A stretch of DNA of 64,000 bases, from the NCBI GenBank assembly GCA_914767715.1, contig OU612075.1:20274001-20338000 (forward strand). The letters run 5' to 3'. Made by a program: the position numbers and the translations under genes. Below are positions 39,201 through 50,125 of this stretch, in pieces. The notes under the pieces are model-generated. The model made no database searches and had not been told where the DNA came from. It worked only from the letters and a program-made list of their open reading frames with translations. Within the stretch, counting starts at the first letter, position 1. Each line of letters begins with the position of its first letter. Source of the DNA: Membranipora membranacea (Eukaryota; Bryozoa; Gymnolaemata; Cheilostomatida; Membraniporidae).

Positions 39201-42200
39201 ACCCCTAATGGTGTGATCTTCACTTGAACTGATAGCCAACTAATGTCTAAAACAAGATGTGTGCTTTGTTAATTTAAAATTTGTAATAGCATATGTTTGT
39301 GTGACTAACAGTGCCTCACAAACATTGAATAGGAGCACACATCAGTATATATATTACGATCTCACCTGTGAGTTTGATCCATGATAAATGTTCCTCTGTC
39401 TTTTCAAACACAGAGTGGGGAGTTGATGGAGTTATGCGGGAAGAGGCCGCTCGTCTCTGAAGCTATGATAACTTTTCATGCTAGTGTTATCAATGAATCA
39501 GAGAGTAATGGGGGTGCGAAGAACTCCCCTTTACTAGACAGAGAAAGGCGCTCCCCTCCTAGATCCGCTCCTACTCAAGATCAGTGGAATGGAACTCTCA
39601 CCTCAGTTCAGAAATCTCTCTCAGATCTCCTCAATACAACTCAAGTAAGATACAGTAGTAGTACTACGACCAACAGCAGATCCAGATATGAACACATGGC
39701 CGATCTGATAGGTAGAATCATACCATGTCAAAAATGTGTGCATCTTTTTTCTGAACGGCATTAACCCATCGATAAAGTGAATGATCAAAATGATCAATAA
39801 TGGGCTTAGAGTGGACAACACCGACATGCCATGTCTTATAGATATTTGTAATAGAGTGTATAATTTGAATAAGGCAGTGTTTCTAAGTTGAAGTTGCCCT
39901 CTCCTTGACATTAAGAAGATAATCTCGAAAAATACTCCAATTTTAATCACGTACAATTTTTATGCAGTTGTGTATATTATTATTGTTAGAATAATTTGTA
40001 ATGGACTCTTAAATCATTACACAGAAATGTCTATCAGAAGTGGAGCCTGCTCTCTGGTTTGAGATGGTGAATGCGGATAAGATGAAGTGTGAGGCGTTTG
40101 TTGAGAAGCTCTACTCTCACACACTACTGGGCCTGACCCACTCTACTATACAGGAGAGCTTTAGTGATCCATTCACTGCTCATAAAGATCTCATGATAAG
40201 ATACACTGCCCTACGCTGTCAAGCCGTTAGTGTTCTCAAATAGTTCTTGCTTGACCTTGAAGCTCAATAAACAAGTACCTAAAGCAAGAAGCTAGATTTG
40301 GCACATGTAGTCTCTCTTAAGGAGCTATACACCCTACGAGTCTTGTTAATGATGTTACATGGTTCAAGAAAACGCTTTTGCATCATAACTCACGTGTTGC
40401 AGTATTTGTTCTACCTCATCAGTTAAACATAGGATCAGTATTGAGATTGGCATTATACTTGTAAAGTTTATCTAAAGGCCTGCATGTTAACAACAACTTT
40501 CACTCATAGGGCCATTTAACCTGAATATTTAACTAGTTGATACACACATTTATACTGTTATGACCCCATACTGAATGCTTGTCAATGATCCCCCAACCTG
40601 ACTAAGGAATCACTGTGTATCTCTCCTTACAGTTGACAGCTGCATTGACAGGTGTGATAGCTAAAGTCAGATTTAATATAACTAATGAGAAGTTCCTATC
40701 TCAGATCTCTACTGTAGGATGTCTACTTCACTTTGAAGGTTTACTCAGCTGTCACGGCTCAGAGCAGGGTGAGTCTCCACCTACAGTCTCTTATATATAG
40801 ATGTGAACACGACCAGTGACTGCAAAGCTTCTGTGCTTCTGATACAGAAGGATATGTGATTGGTTTTAAATTTATTGAGATCATATTTTCCGTGTGATGA
40901 AAAATTTTCTTTTAATGTCATGCTTTACGTATTGAGTTACCTCAGATCTGTCGGATAATGCACAAGCTCAGAAATCTTCTGTTCACTCAAGATCATTAAC
41001 CGGCTGTTGTCAGCGCTGACCATTCCTTTTTGAGCTCAATTGAAAAATTATTATCATTTAAATCATTTTAAGTAACTGTCTTCGATAGCAGAACGCCTCG
41101 AGTAAATATCACATTATATACATTGTATCATGTTATTATCTTTGTTTGACAGGAATGCTAGAGGATTTTATTATCGGAGTACAGATTTTATCTAATGTAG
41201 AGTTTAAGTTAATACAGAGCACCTCATCACAGGACGATTATCAGGCCTGTCCACCTCTCATATCTGGTAACAGGTATGTGATCTCACCATGTCTCACCGA
41301 CTTCTCACCGGAGGGTTATGTATGAAGAAGGATATTCTGTTTGCATAAGTTCTAGAAACATACAAATTGTTCTTTCCACATCATCCTGAGTGACCGCATA
41401 CATACAAACAGAATATTGATAATTATGTATTCTGCCCTGTGAACTTGCTCAATTAAAACTAATTGATCTATGTATTTATATAAATATTGCCCGGGCTGAT
41501 GGTGGAAGCATTTCATTATCACTCATGGGAATGTTACTGATAATGAAATGCTACTACCATCAGACTGCGCAACATTTGAGCATCAATCTTAAGATCTTAT
41601 CATTATATTGTAGGTTGAGATTATGCATTTCTATACCGATGCCATCACTAGCTTTTCAGCTGCTTCCTGAATGTCTGCAGAATGGACAAACCTTCAGAGT
41701 TGTGCCATTACTATTTAATATTGGTATAAATGAGAAGGCTACTATAGCTGAGAGGTAAGGTGAAATACCCACACATTAGATTGTCTGCAATGTGATATTA
41801 GAGCAGTTCTCATAGCAGCACCAACTTCCAAGGTAGAAAACGCAACCAAACAGTTTCGGTGTTAGGACAGCAAATCTTGAGTCATCAATCATATCAACCA
41901 ATTTTATATATAAGTCAGGGAAGAGACATGGGGACAGTAAATACTGACTTCCTATATATCCAAACGAAGTTTGTGTTGTCTCATATGGCTACAGATCTCA
42001 TATGGCGTTGCTCAATGAGATCTGTATTTCCGTTATACTTTTTGTGAGTATTTGATTTCTGTTTTTTTCTTCTGATTACTAGTGTTGGCAGCACTGCTGT
42101 ACAGACACAATGTAACAGAGCTAGTTACCAGATACTGATAGACTACTACTCTCAATATGAGCAGCAGCTGGGTAGTGTGGGCAGTACAGCATCCTCCCCG

Positions 42201-43782
42201 TATTCACTTCAGGAACTACTCGACAAACTCGGACAAAATGTGAATGATCACAAGAAGAAGAATGTTGAGGTGTTACAGCTCTCATCAGAGGTAATGATGT
42301 CTATAGTCATCCTGTAGAGAACCATAATATCATAACACTGGTGTGGTTTAGCCAATGGGTTGGGCCTGCTACGTTGTTGGTCACATCCCAAAATCAGAGC
42401 CAACACATTTTTCTTCTGAGTGGTTTCTTTTAATGCGGCATAAAAAGATTGCCACAGAATTTTAAACCACTCCAATTAACCACTCTACAATTAAAACTCC
42501 AAATTAAAAACACTATTTTAATGCTCTATGCGAGGCTTAATATAAATCTCACTTAGTTCCGGTCAGATCGTACACGCAAGACTCTTCTCAAGTTCCAAAT
42601 TCCTCTTGATAATAACATTGATTTGGTATATTGTACTATGAGATGGATGTAGTAATTCGTTTTAAATCAGGTGATTTCATGTTTCATTATTATGATGATG
42701 TATTTGTTATGAAAGGCGTAATATGGCTATCAAGTGTAAAATTAAGTGACTGCAGTAGATATAGACCGTAGACACCTATTGTGTCTGGTGTAAGTACAAC
42801 GTTGTTTCTCATGATAAGCTCTCTATATTTCACAGATAGCGAGGAAGCTGAATGCTGTTCGTTTTACAAGCTGTAAAAGTGCCAAAGATAGAACTGCCAT
42901 GAGTGTTACACTGGAGGAGTGTAAAATACTACAGCAAGAGCACGAGTTGTCTCCCCATGTTTTTGAGAAGGCATTGTCCTGTCTCCGAAGGTTGGTGCCT
43001 TATTCTTAATTCATGAACCGATTATTGTTTTATGTTAAAATAATAGTATGAATGCCTGCTATCCAGTGTTCTAAACACTACTTGCTTCATTCTAAACAGC
43101 GAACTTTGTTAGGAATCTTCTACTAAATTACAAATAATATGTCATTATTACCAGCTATATTACATGAAAGTGGCCAACAATCCTGATCATCGACTGGTTA
43201 AGTATATACCAGATAAACAATCTACCAACCGTCACAGCTCTCGGCTCGCTGATACGCACATAAAGCAGCAGCAGCAAAATGTTTTTTACAAGTACATGTA
43301 ACTACTTTTTATAATTTCTTCAGCTGACCACACTATTTTTCTTTTGCCGTTGTTGTAATACATGGTCTCACTGATACAATTTTTTGTATACTGATCGGTA
43401 AATTAAAATGCTTACATACATACATACATGGATACAACTTACCATATTCTTATCTAGATCAAATTTGATCCAATTCGCCTGCATTCTGAGTTGTTCTGAT
43501 TCTACCAATGAGTCGGCGTCGGCTTGAAGGGGAGCATCTCCAAATGCAGGCGGGTTGGATCATGCGTGATCTTATTCTACTTTATCTCATGTATAACATA
43601 GATCACATGTATAACATAGATCACATGTTTACTGGTGTTGTGATTATAGTGAAGGAGTTCGGAGGCAAAACTCATTTAAGAACACAGGAGTGATGAGTTA
43701 CGCATTCAGCAGTTTTCAGCTACTTAGCTTCCCTAAAGCTTACAAACCACCTACCGGTACTTATGGTAAAGGAGAGTCATAG
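24218..43782 (+). CDS. INPP4: Inositol polyphosphate 4-phosphatase (INPP4A/B-type) with N-terminal PH domain
   Basis: Twenty-four exons join in frame to 1015 aa: 24218-24350, 25156-25220, 26703-26793, 26961-26978, 27382-27579, 27788-27826, 28372-28410, 28957-29055, 29576-29709, 33974-34047, 34805-35003, 35956-36050, 36589-36646, 37008-37221, 37850-37986, 38870-38998, 39414-39644, 40025-40225, 40633-40768, 41153-41273, 41614-41754, 42083-42290, 42836-42990 and 43650-43782. A PH domain spans about 20-140 ([18 protein letters not shown] to [10 protein letters not shown]). A C2 domain follows at about 195-320 ([21 protein letters not shown]). The conserved core [13 protein letters not shown] and [20 protein letters not shown] leads to the CX5R active site C933-K-S-A-K-D-R-T. 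The C-terminus [21 protein letters not shown] is typical of INPP4. The enzyme removes the 4-phosphate of PI(3,4)P2 and so dampens PI3K/AKT signalling at membranes. All catalytic residues are present. The 4.3-kb intron 29710-33973 holds minus-strand reading frames. Confidence 0.95.
25454..25747 (+). mobile_element. ~300-bp MITE, copy 1 (in INPP4 intron 2)
   Basis: It is bounded by inverted ends AAAGTGACAGTCCTA and TAGGACTGTCACTT. Inside is a palindromic block in which GATCATAGTGG is repeated and then mirrored as CACTATGATCCACTATGATC (25556-25618). A second, inverted copy lies at 54177-54504. There is no coding capacity. The TIR and size fit a non-autonomous DNA transposon. Confidence 0.85.
30312..30680 (-). 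CDS. Tyr/Pro/Asn/Ser-rich reading frame nested in an INPP4 intron
   Basis: I do not recognise this. After an AG acceptor-like site (30681) the frame reads [20 protein letters not shown], then a low-complexity tail with about ten NYxPNY/SPNY repeats, ending at 30312. The helical start resembles [17 protein letters not shown] in the neighbouring nested gene, so the two may be paralogues. Upstream, 30840-30690 has an exon-like frame ([12 protein letters not shown], ending QRKQNY then a stop) in a different phase, with no usable donor. The unit may therefore be a pseudogene or have an unseen first exon. Confidence 0.35.
   Translation of the reverse strand, partial: FRYKIEQLEIINTQILNTMKRANATPNDSISYPADCPTSYNNEYGDRRSENSYAGYDSLHEESGYPSNYSHNRSPNYPPNYRPNYPPNYSPIYPPNDSPSYHSPNYSPSYYSPNHSPYPLQR
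32279..32632 (-). CDS. 117-aa helical acidic protein nested in an INPP4 intron
   Basis: This is a single coding exon with start context CACCATGAGC. An AG acceptor 11 bases upstream (TTTTTAG then GTATCTATCACC) suggests a spliced 5' UTR. The protein starts [20 protein letters not shown], continues with predicted amphipathic helix to KRMTG (about residue 82), and ends in an acidic disordered tail ([20 protein letters not shown]). No membrane segment or known motif is visible. It lies antisense within INPP4 intron 9. It looks real, given its length, codon-like composition and splice context, but its function is unknown. Confidence 0.55.
   Translation of the reverse strand: MSYNYISSTTGMDLAQSYKAQIEQELDVSEKICSLHPDSDIRIRQLIDIIDSNNLAKQAYLQGLAKIERENAMILEEMKRMTGMPNTSPLASPEYHIDNDDVFENDTDQESGFYEEN
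35607..35897 (-). CDS. Possible 96-codon reading frame in INPP4 intron 11
   Basis: The open frame is Cys/Asp/Lys-rich ([37 protein letters not shown]) and reads more like protein than random translation. It has no recognised motif or clear partner exon, and its start context is not compelling. It could be an exon of an antisense gene or a transposon remnant. Confidence 0.2.
   Translation of the reverse strand: MRPKSKSPGAVINLEHCSCHPGENCVVYDLAGALLASINPDNQHKDDRKFHFERSIIIFDRSKKGCQSTTSVEDLTEQKQVSIVTRFLQILGFIEI
37284..37441. mobile_element. Foldback element (INPP4 intron 14)
   Basis: Two ~64-base arms are almost perfect inverted copies: GTAGTTTAAGCGCTTAATCG, then GATAGCTGGTAGTAGCATTT and CATTATCAACCACTTTCCC. 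They flank a short spacer made of AAGGTTGGG repeats. It is in a different INPP4 intron from the related element at 41496-41563, and a single arm lies at 1478-1540. Confidence 0.85.
41496..41563. mobile_element. Short foldback element (INPP4 intron 20)
   Basis: The arms CTGATGGTGGAAGCATTTCA and its complement TGAAATGCTACTACCATCAG surround a ~16-base loop. The GTAGTAGCATTTCATTATC core is shared with the elements at 37284 and 1478. Confidence 0.75.
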
Positions 43783-44643
43783 TGAATATAACTAACCTGA
43801 CTCATATCTCTTCACTCACTGCCACTCATCAACCTTTTTCCCCTCATTAGCTGAGGCTTTTTTCAAATCCAACTCATCGATCCCCATCGCATTAACCTTG
43901 TTTCTCCTACATATGAATGCAAATTGTTTACGATTTCAATTATCAATCCTCTTGCAATAATTTTGGCTCGTATACCACATTTCGTTGGTAATAGTTTAAA
44001 GTAATGGTCCTCAGCACCTTCCAGCTACGAACTACAACTCAAGTCTACAACACTGGCGCAGCTAACATATCGCTAATACGCGGCGAAACCTTTTCTTTAC
44101 CGGGACCGACAACATTAATCATGGTAGTGCCTGATTTAATCTGTCAGAAATTTTTAATTTGTACAATAAAATGTTTTTGCTGAAATTTTTATTTTTGTTA
44201 ATTCCCCTAGTGATTGTTTTATTTTATTTCCCTCTATTTTCTCGTCTTTCCATTGTTTATATTTGTCTTATTTTGTGACATTTTGCTCAAACTGTTGATG
44301 CCATGCCTGATATGAGGATAATAATGTGCAGCGCACAGTATAATAATTACTGTGAAGTATCTGTCAGTGTTGGTGAAACTACTCAAGATGTTTTTACATT
44401 ATATATTTATTCTAACTTAACTAAACTGTGAACACAATTATAATACACTGTACTGGTCACAACATCAAACGAAAAAAAAATTGTACACAATGCCTAGGAG
44501 AAAGTGACTTGAGTCTATTGAGATCATTATGTCACTCATATCGCACACAAGGGGCATCTGTTAATGAGGGAACCCATAAACAATTGGGGTCTCAAAATTC
44601 TTCTCCACACAAATTCACTTATAACAGAGATTTAATTCACAAT
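43783..44643. other. Convergent 3' intergenic region (INPP4 / CIMAP1-like)
   Basis: This is the gap between the converging 3' ends of INPP4 and the CIMAP1-like gene. AATAAA at 44165-44170 on the plus strand may end INPP4 transcripts, and TTTATT at 44406-44411 (AATAAA on the minus strand) may end the other gene. The transcripts' untranslated ends are therefore close together. No further gene seen. Confidence 0.45.
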
Positions 44644-47582
44644 TTAACACGTCTGCGGTACGCATACAATCTCACAGTCTGCAAATATAGGTGCCACAGT
44701 ATACTCATGATGTCGCACACCGAATGAGAACTGAGGTGCCCCCTTCTTAGCTGAGTAGACTGTGTGAGGGCAGTCCTCATGTCTGTGTGCTGCCGGACCG
44801 GGCTTCTGTGTCTTATCACCTGGAGGCTCACATCGCTGCCTCATTGAATACTAAACAATAATAAATGAAGTGATGAATATTTGCGGTCATTGCTGAAGCA
44901 CTGAGGAGGGACAGAGTTCATTGGCTGAAGGACTGTTAATGATATATCACTTTAACCAGGACACATAAATCGTGATCTACCAGCAGGAAAAGAGATGAAG
45001 ATGAAGACCATTCTTCAAATATATTTTTGATAATTTTTCACTCTGCGGAGACCACCACTATGTTCCATTTGCCTTCTAATTACAACCAACTTCACAAGTA
45101 GAAGGGATTGAAACGACTAGAATATCTTACCTCTGGTGGTGCTAGCTTATATTTATTTTGGTTTGCCACAGGATACGCAGCCGGACCCGGTGTCCTCGCA
45201 TGATCAACAGCAAAGCCTCCTGAAATACAGCAATAGGGCATGTATATTGAGATTTTCACAGAAATATTGATGGATTAAAGGATGAATGTCACGTCCCATA
45301 GTACGCTAAATTATCACTATATGAGAAATTGTTGGAAGCAAGTGTAAAGCAAGCAGAACATAAAACTTAATTTGTTAAGCTTCCCTGACCTGGTTTGACT
45401 TTGATCTGAGTGATATCAGACTATGCATTCATAGGGCGTTTCATAACAAAATTACTCAAGGCTAAGCATTCACATCTCTCAAATGTAGAAACAACCACAC
45501 ACAGTGATCATTATGGGCCATGTGTTAATAGAAATCCGATTGAATGTCAAGGTTACCTCTTTTATCTCTGAATGTGAGATGATAGGCTGGGGCCTTCTTC
45601 AGATCAGGGTGTACTGTTCCTATCCTTGAAGGTAGGCTGTATGTGTTGGGGGCTGGATTGTGCAGCCCGTCATGTTTCCTGCCTCGCAGTCTTTTTCCCA
45701 TAGAAAATGCAGGGGCGGTAGCTGATGGAGGGTAAAAGTGTTTCTCTGGTGCATATGCACCCGGTCCTGGATTTATACCTTTGGTTGCTGCAATTTAAGA
45801 AGATAAGATAAGGTTTTATTGCAACTCTCAAAGAAACATTGGGGTTTATAATGGAGTAGTTTTAAATGAATAATAAGAAAATAAGCATTAACACACTATC
45901 ATAAGCACATTAATAATTAGGTAGTTTCAAGATTGAAGAGATATGCAATAGTAAGAGCTGCCCCAAATAGGAACTAGCTAAGACACCCATGGCAGGTATA
46001 TCTGACAATGCTAGCATGAGGAAAGTTGGTATTACTACATGTCCGTAGTTGTAGGGGGAGGCAGGGATGCTCTGCCTTCACTAGAATGCTCAATAGGGCA
46101 GCCTAAAAATGTTATAATTGAATTTTCCATGTCAGAATCAGCTCATTTGGGACTTCCATATGCTATATATATCATTAAAGCGCTTTGGAGGCTGGGGATT
46201 AACCCTTGTCCCCACTGGAGGAGCTTACAATACCCAACCTGGTATTACTTCACACCCTGAAGAGTTTCCGCCTCCCCTACCATTTTTCCTGAACTATGGC
46301 CCTGTAACCACTAACCTTCTTTGTGTCGGTAAGCCAATGAATACGACGGTGTTCCATCTTTACCAACACGAGTCTGTTTAGAGAGAGGAACATAAGCTGC
46401 CGGTCCTGGACTCACATACTTCTCATCTGCAGTTACATAACATTGTCTGAATAATGTTTTGAATATTAGTGATTTAATTTTAAAAATTGTTCAAGCATTT
46501 AATATATACTTCCTGAGTTTTGGCTATAGAAGTTTTGGATAAGGAAGTTTTTGGTGAAGGGATGTTTTAGGCAGGCAGGGTGGGGCAGGCAGGGTGGGGC
46601 AGGCAGGGTGGGGCAGGCAGGGTGGGGCAGGCAGGGTGGGGCAGGCAGGGTGGCGTAGTGGTTAGGAGTCGAGCATCTCAATCTGAGAGTTGTAGGTTCG
46701 AATCCCAGTCACTACCCATTCTGCTAAAGGAGGTGAGCTCTCCGAACAATAGCCTAGCTTGCCCACTCCTACCTTGTACAGGAGTGCGCTAAATAGATGT
46801 GATGAATCTTATGCAAGCATATTCTCATTTGCCCGAAAAGGGCCTTGAATAGCAAATAAAGTTGATATTATTATATATATTATTATTTAGTTATTTTATT
46901 ATTATTATTATTATTATTTTATTATTTTAGTTTTGGATTGACATGTGCTTAGATTGTTACCAATAAGAACCAGGAGGATTTTGTCAGTCATTCAAAAACT
47001 GTCAACCATTTTACAGATTGCATCAAAGGATTTCAAAGAGGCTAAATTTAACTCATGCAATTTACCATCTGGTAGTCGGATTCGCAGGCTGTAGGCTGGG
47101 GCTCTGTTCTTTGTAGCCTCAGGATCGTGACCGTCATAACCTGTAAGTGTGGGGAGTGCATACTTCGGCCCAGGAGCTGTAAGAAATTCACTATATATCA
47201 TATTCATAGGATGTATGGATTAGCAAGTGTGTAGTCCTTTTATCAAACTGTGTCTGAATTGAATTTATTTTCTTTGCTTGAATCACAGGTCAGGTGCGCA
47301 TTGCAGATATCACTGGATGGGCCTCACTGAGCTTGAGTGAGGGAGCTTGGATCAGTCCATATAATTAGCCTTGTCACGCAGCGGCTACTTTTTTGTTTTG
47401 AGGGGTAAACCAAAACAAAAAAGTAGACAAGGACAAGTGACAAGGCTACCATATAATATATATATGATATACATGATTATCTATCTATATTGTAGCCGGT
47501 GTTTGTACTTACTTGCCCTTTTAGTGGTCGTCACGTACTGTGTAGGTCCACAGAGACCGTTTCCTTTGTAGTACCTAGCCAT
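44644..47582 (-). CDS. CIMAP1/ODF3-like SHIPPO-repeat protein
   Basis: Six exons join in frame to 272 aa: 47582-47513, 47176-47066, 46426-46316, 45787-45557, 45219-45131 and 44850-44644. Four of the five introns are phase 1. The protein has the repeating PGPxxY motif of SHIPPO/ODF3 proteins: TPGPKYALP, SPGPAAYVPL, NPGPGAYAPE, NPAPNTYSLP, TPGPAAYPV and KPGPAAH, with linking KxAPAYSLxxR and TPSYSLAYR blocks. Vertebrate ODF3 (CIMAP1A) is about 254 aa, so the length fits a full protein. Such proteins bind ciliary or sperm-flagellar microtubules from inside the doublet lumen or on outer dense fibres; location here is inferred from the family. The start is MARYYKGNGLCGPTQY. Exon borders often fall between repeats. 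A SINE sits in the second intron. Confidence 0.92.
46574..46643. repeat. 14-bp tandem repeat, 5 copies, abutting a SINE
   Basis: The unit GGCAGGGTGGGGCA is repeated perfectly. The next unit runs into the SINE start GGCAGGGTGGCGTAGTGG, so the array appears to have grown by repeated copying of the SINE's 5' end. Confidence 0.85.
46644..46875 (+). mobile_element. tRNA-derived SINE
   Basis: The head looks like a tRNA: GGGTGGCGTAGTGGTTAGGA holds the A box, GGTTCGAATCC (46695-46705) is a textbook B box, and CACTACCC can pair with the 5' GGGTGGCG. A ~150-base body follows and ends AATAAAGTTGATATTATTAT, an AT-rich tail. It should be transcribed by RNA polymerase III and depends on a partner LINE to move. 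It lies in an intron of the CIMAP1-like gene, antisense to it. Confidence 0.85.
47365..47452. mobile_element. Short foldback/MITE with TAGCCTTGTCAC ends
   Basis: TTAGCCTTGTCACG at the left is mirrored as GTGACAAGGCTA at the right. Inner arms CTACTTTTTTGTTTTG and CAAAACAAAAAAGTAG flank a 10-base loop. Related ends are at 55832-55893, and a half-copy is near 25350-25385. Confidence 0.8.
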
Positions 47583-50125
47583 CCAGATAAATTTACAACA
47601 ACCAACTACTCACTACTCTGTTTTTTATAAATGGCTTCACAACTATTATCATCAGAAAATGTACTTTGATATCTCAGATATTATCTTGTTAGGTCAAATT
47701 TGATGAAGTAACGAACTGCTTCGAGCTGTTTTGAAATGCTTGATTGTTCTGATGTATTGCTTGGCCTTTGTTGCATGTCATCTTTTATTTCTAGAAAAGT
47801 AGTAGCGCAAGTGTGGTATCCATGCATGCTTAAAGGGCAACCAAGGTTTCAAACAACTTCTCATTGATGGCCATTGATTAATAGCAGATTGCACCTTCTG
47901 CATGGGGAAAAAGACAAAATATAATTCGGATGCTTATTCAGCCAGAATTCTTGTGAAACATTTCTTCCATCAGGTACTCAAACTCAGCTAAAAGAGAATA
48001 CCACATAGCAGTTTCCTGTTCCTGTTATTATTTAGCCTGTGCTCTATAATTATTACAGCAATGTCTTGGAACCTCTCCTAAACTGAAGTGTTACCCAGCT
48101 TAGAGTCAGCAACTACTTTGAGTTTTGCATCGCGTAATGCACAAAGCTGATGCTGCCCAGCACATTATTTGCTACCCATAAATGCATTGCTGCGAAACCT
48201 TGGTTGCCCTTTAATTGTCTTTTTTGTTATTATATGTCTTATAATGCGCTAGCTACATAATCAAGGAATGCTACCGGATTTTGTCGATTTATCACTCGGA
48301 TCAGTTTTGTAATCTGCCGCTAATTTGGGAGATAAAACCTTCTGATTGCTTCCTAGTTAAGGATAGCTTGCACACACTCCCAACACAAGTGCCAACCAGA
48401 TAGATAATTTGAGGCAGTATGATGTTATCATAGACGCTGAATAATTGTTTTGGCACCCTGTCATCGGAGAGAGAATTAACAGTGTATAATACAAATAATT
48501 GTTATAAGGATGAGAAGCGTCTCATGGTTAGCATTATTATGAATGGGTTAGTGGTGTATTTAGCAAAAAAAAACAATCAACCAAGTGATCTTTTTTCCAA
48601 ACAAAAGTAACTGATATCGATTAAGTATAAAAAAATGTGACTTTGTAGTTTTCTGCTCGTGTTTATTGGATGTACAACTCCTAAAGCAAATCAGCTCATG
48701 GTCAATAATGACTTTAAATAGCCTCAGCGGCACCAACCAACCAAATATGGCGGCCGCTGAGATAAGACTAGTTTACAAATCACTCCTATTTTGTTCGTAT
48801 AATATAAATAATATACTCTCTACAGATCTATCTATGTTCTATGTGCCAAGACAAATGCCCTGTGTGAAATATGAAGACAAGAGTTACATTTTTTTTAAAA
48901 AGCATCTAATTGGAAAGACTGTTCTGCCGATATTGTCAGGAAGTTCTATCAAGTCATGGTACATGTGGTACACATATCAGTGAACTCTTATTGCCCCAAT
49001 ATTATTTGTCGTTGATATTATTAGATTATGATGTCCTCACGACGGGGATATGTCCATGATGATTTGATTATTAGTTTAACTCGACAGATTGTGATTAATC
49101 CAATTTAGCCCTGATTATGACCGCGAGGGGCCAGAGGTGATACAAACCAACTTATTAATTTGGTACAGCCATTCTTCCTGGTACAGCCTCATCGGTTTCT
49201 TTGGATGTTTTGTAAAGACGCAACCTTGGCTTTCTCCATCTGCTCAGGAAACTATTGGCTGCATTCCAACATTAACCATCACTTCTGGTGGTGGATAATA
49301 GAAAGCAACTAGCAGGACCTGGGCAAAGTTAGAGCACCTAAGCTACTATATTTGAAGGGCATATCATAGCTTAGGCAATTCAAGTATAATTTTGTAATAT
49401 TTGTCAAGGCAAAATAAATTGAGTTATTGTGTGAATGAGAGGTTTATTTAACTATATTTGCTTATGGCACTCAAATGGAATTACGTAGGAGTTCATACTT
49501 GTAGGCTTACAGTAAGTTTCATGTTAGTCACACTTTGGTCACTTTCAGAAGTTAATGTTTCTGAAAAGTAAAACTAAAAGATCAGTCGGAATAAGGGCGT
49601 AACTCATTGTAACAGTTTTAACCTAAAGGGTGTGGAATTACAATATTGAAAGATACGAACACCAGTCCTTTGACAAAGATAGCCTAAAGAAAAGAGACAA
49701 CTGGATAATATTGGATATATAGCTGCATTTACTTATCCCCATATGGTATTCATACTGCAGCTAGCTAATGGAACCTGTTTTTAGGGTTTGGTCAATTATA
49801 CACAACATTCTTGATAAACTGATGGAACTTATAGCTGAGCTGAGCTTGTCTCACAACTATTCTGTGATGGCGGTGGTTTGTTTGTATTTAATACCAGTTT
49901 TGTCCTCCAGTATGGGCGACTTATATCATAATGATTCATGTCACCACGGGTAGGCAGCGTGGCGGCATGTAGCTTGGTCTGCGACCGACAGCACATCCAC
50001 ATTCCTATTGGTTCTTTGTTCTCTTAAAGACATAATTAAGCTTGTGCTTTGCTTGATGTCAGCTATTATGTGTTCAGATTGTAGGATGTAGGATTTCGAG
50101 GTGGCATTCGAGGATTTTTCTTGTG
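47583..50125. other. Intergenic region, divergent between CIMAP1-like and LRR genes
   Basis: The CIMAP1-like and LRR genes diverge from this 2.5-kb gap, so both promoters should be here. I see no confident gene. An open frame near 48748 begins with a good start context (AATATGGCGGCCGC) but has no recognisable product. The word TATGGCGGCC also occurs near 60996. No other feature stands out. Confidence 0.4.

Noticed and set aside
39621-39956. Minus-strand 111-codon frame over INPP4 exon 17 and its intron
   Set aside because: It is antisense to a conserved exon and shows no domain.
48748-48980. Open frame starting at AATATGGCGGCCGC upstream of the LRR gene
   Set aside because: The start context is good, but the product has no recognisable domain or partner exon, and the same TATGGCGGCC word occurs in repeat DNA near 60996.
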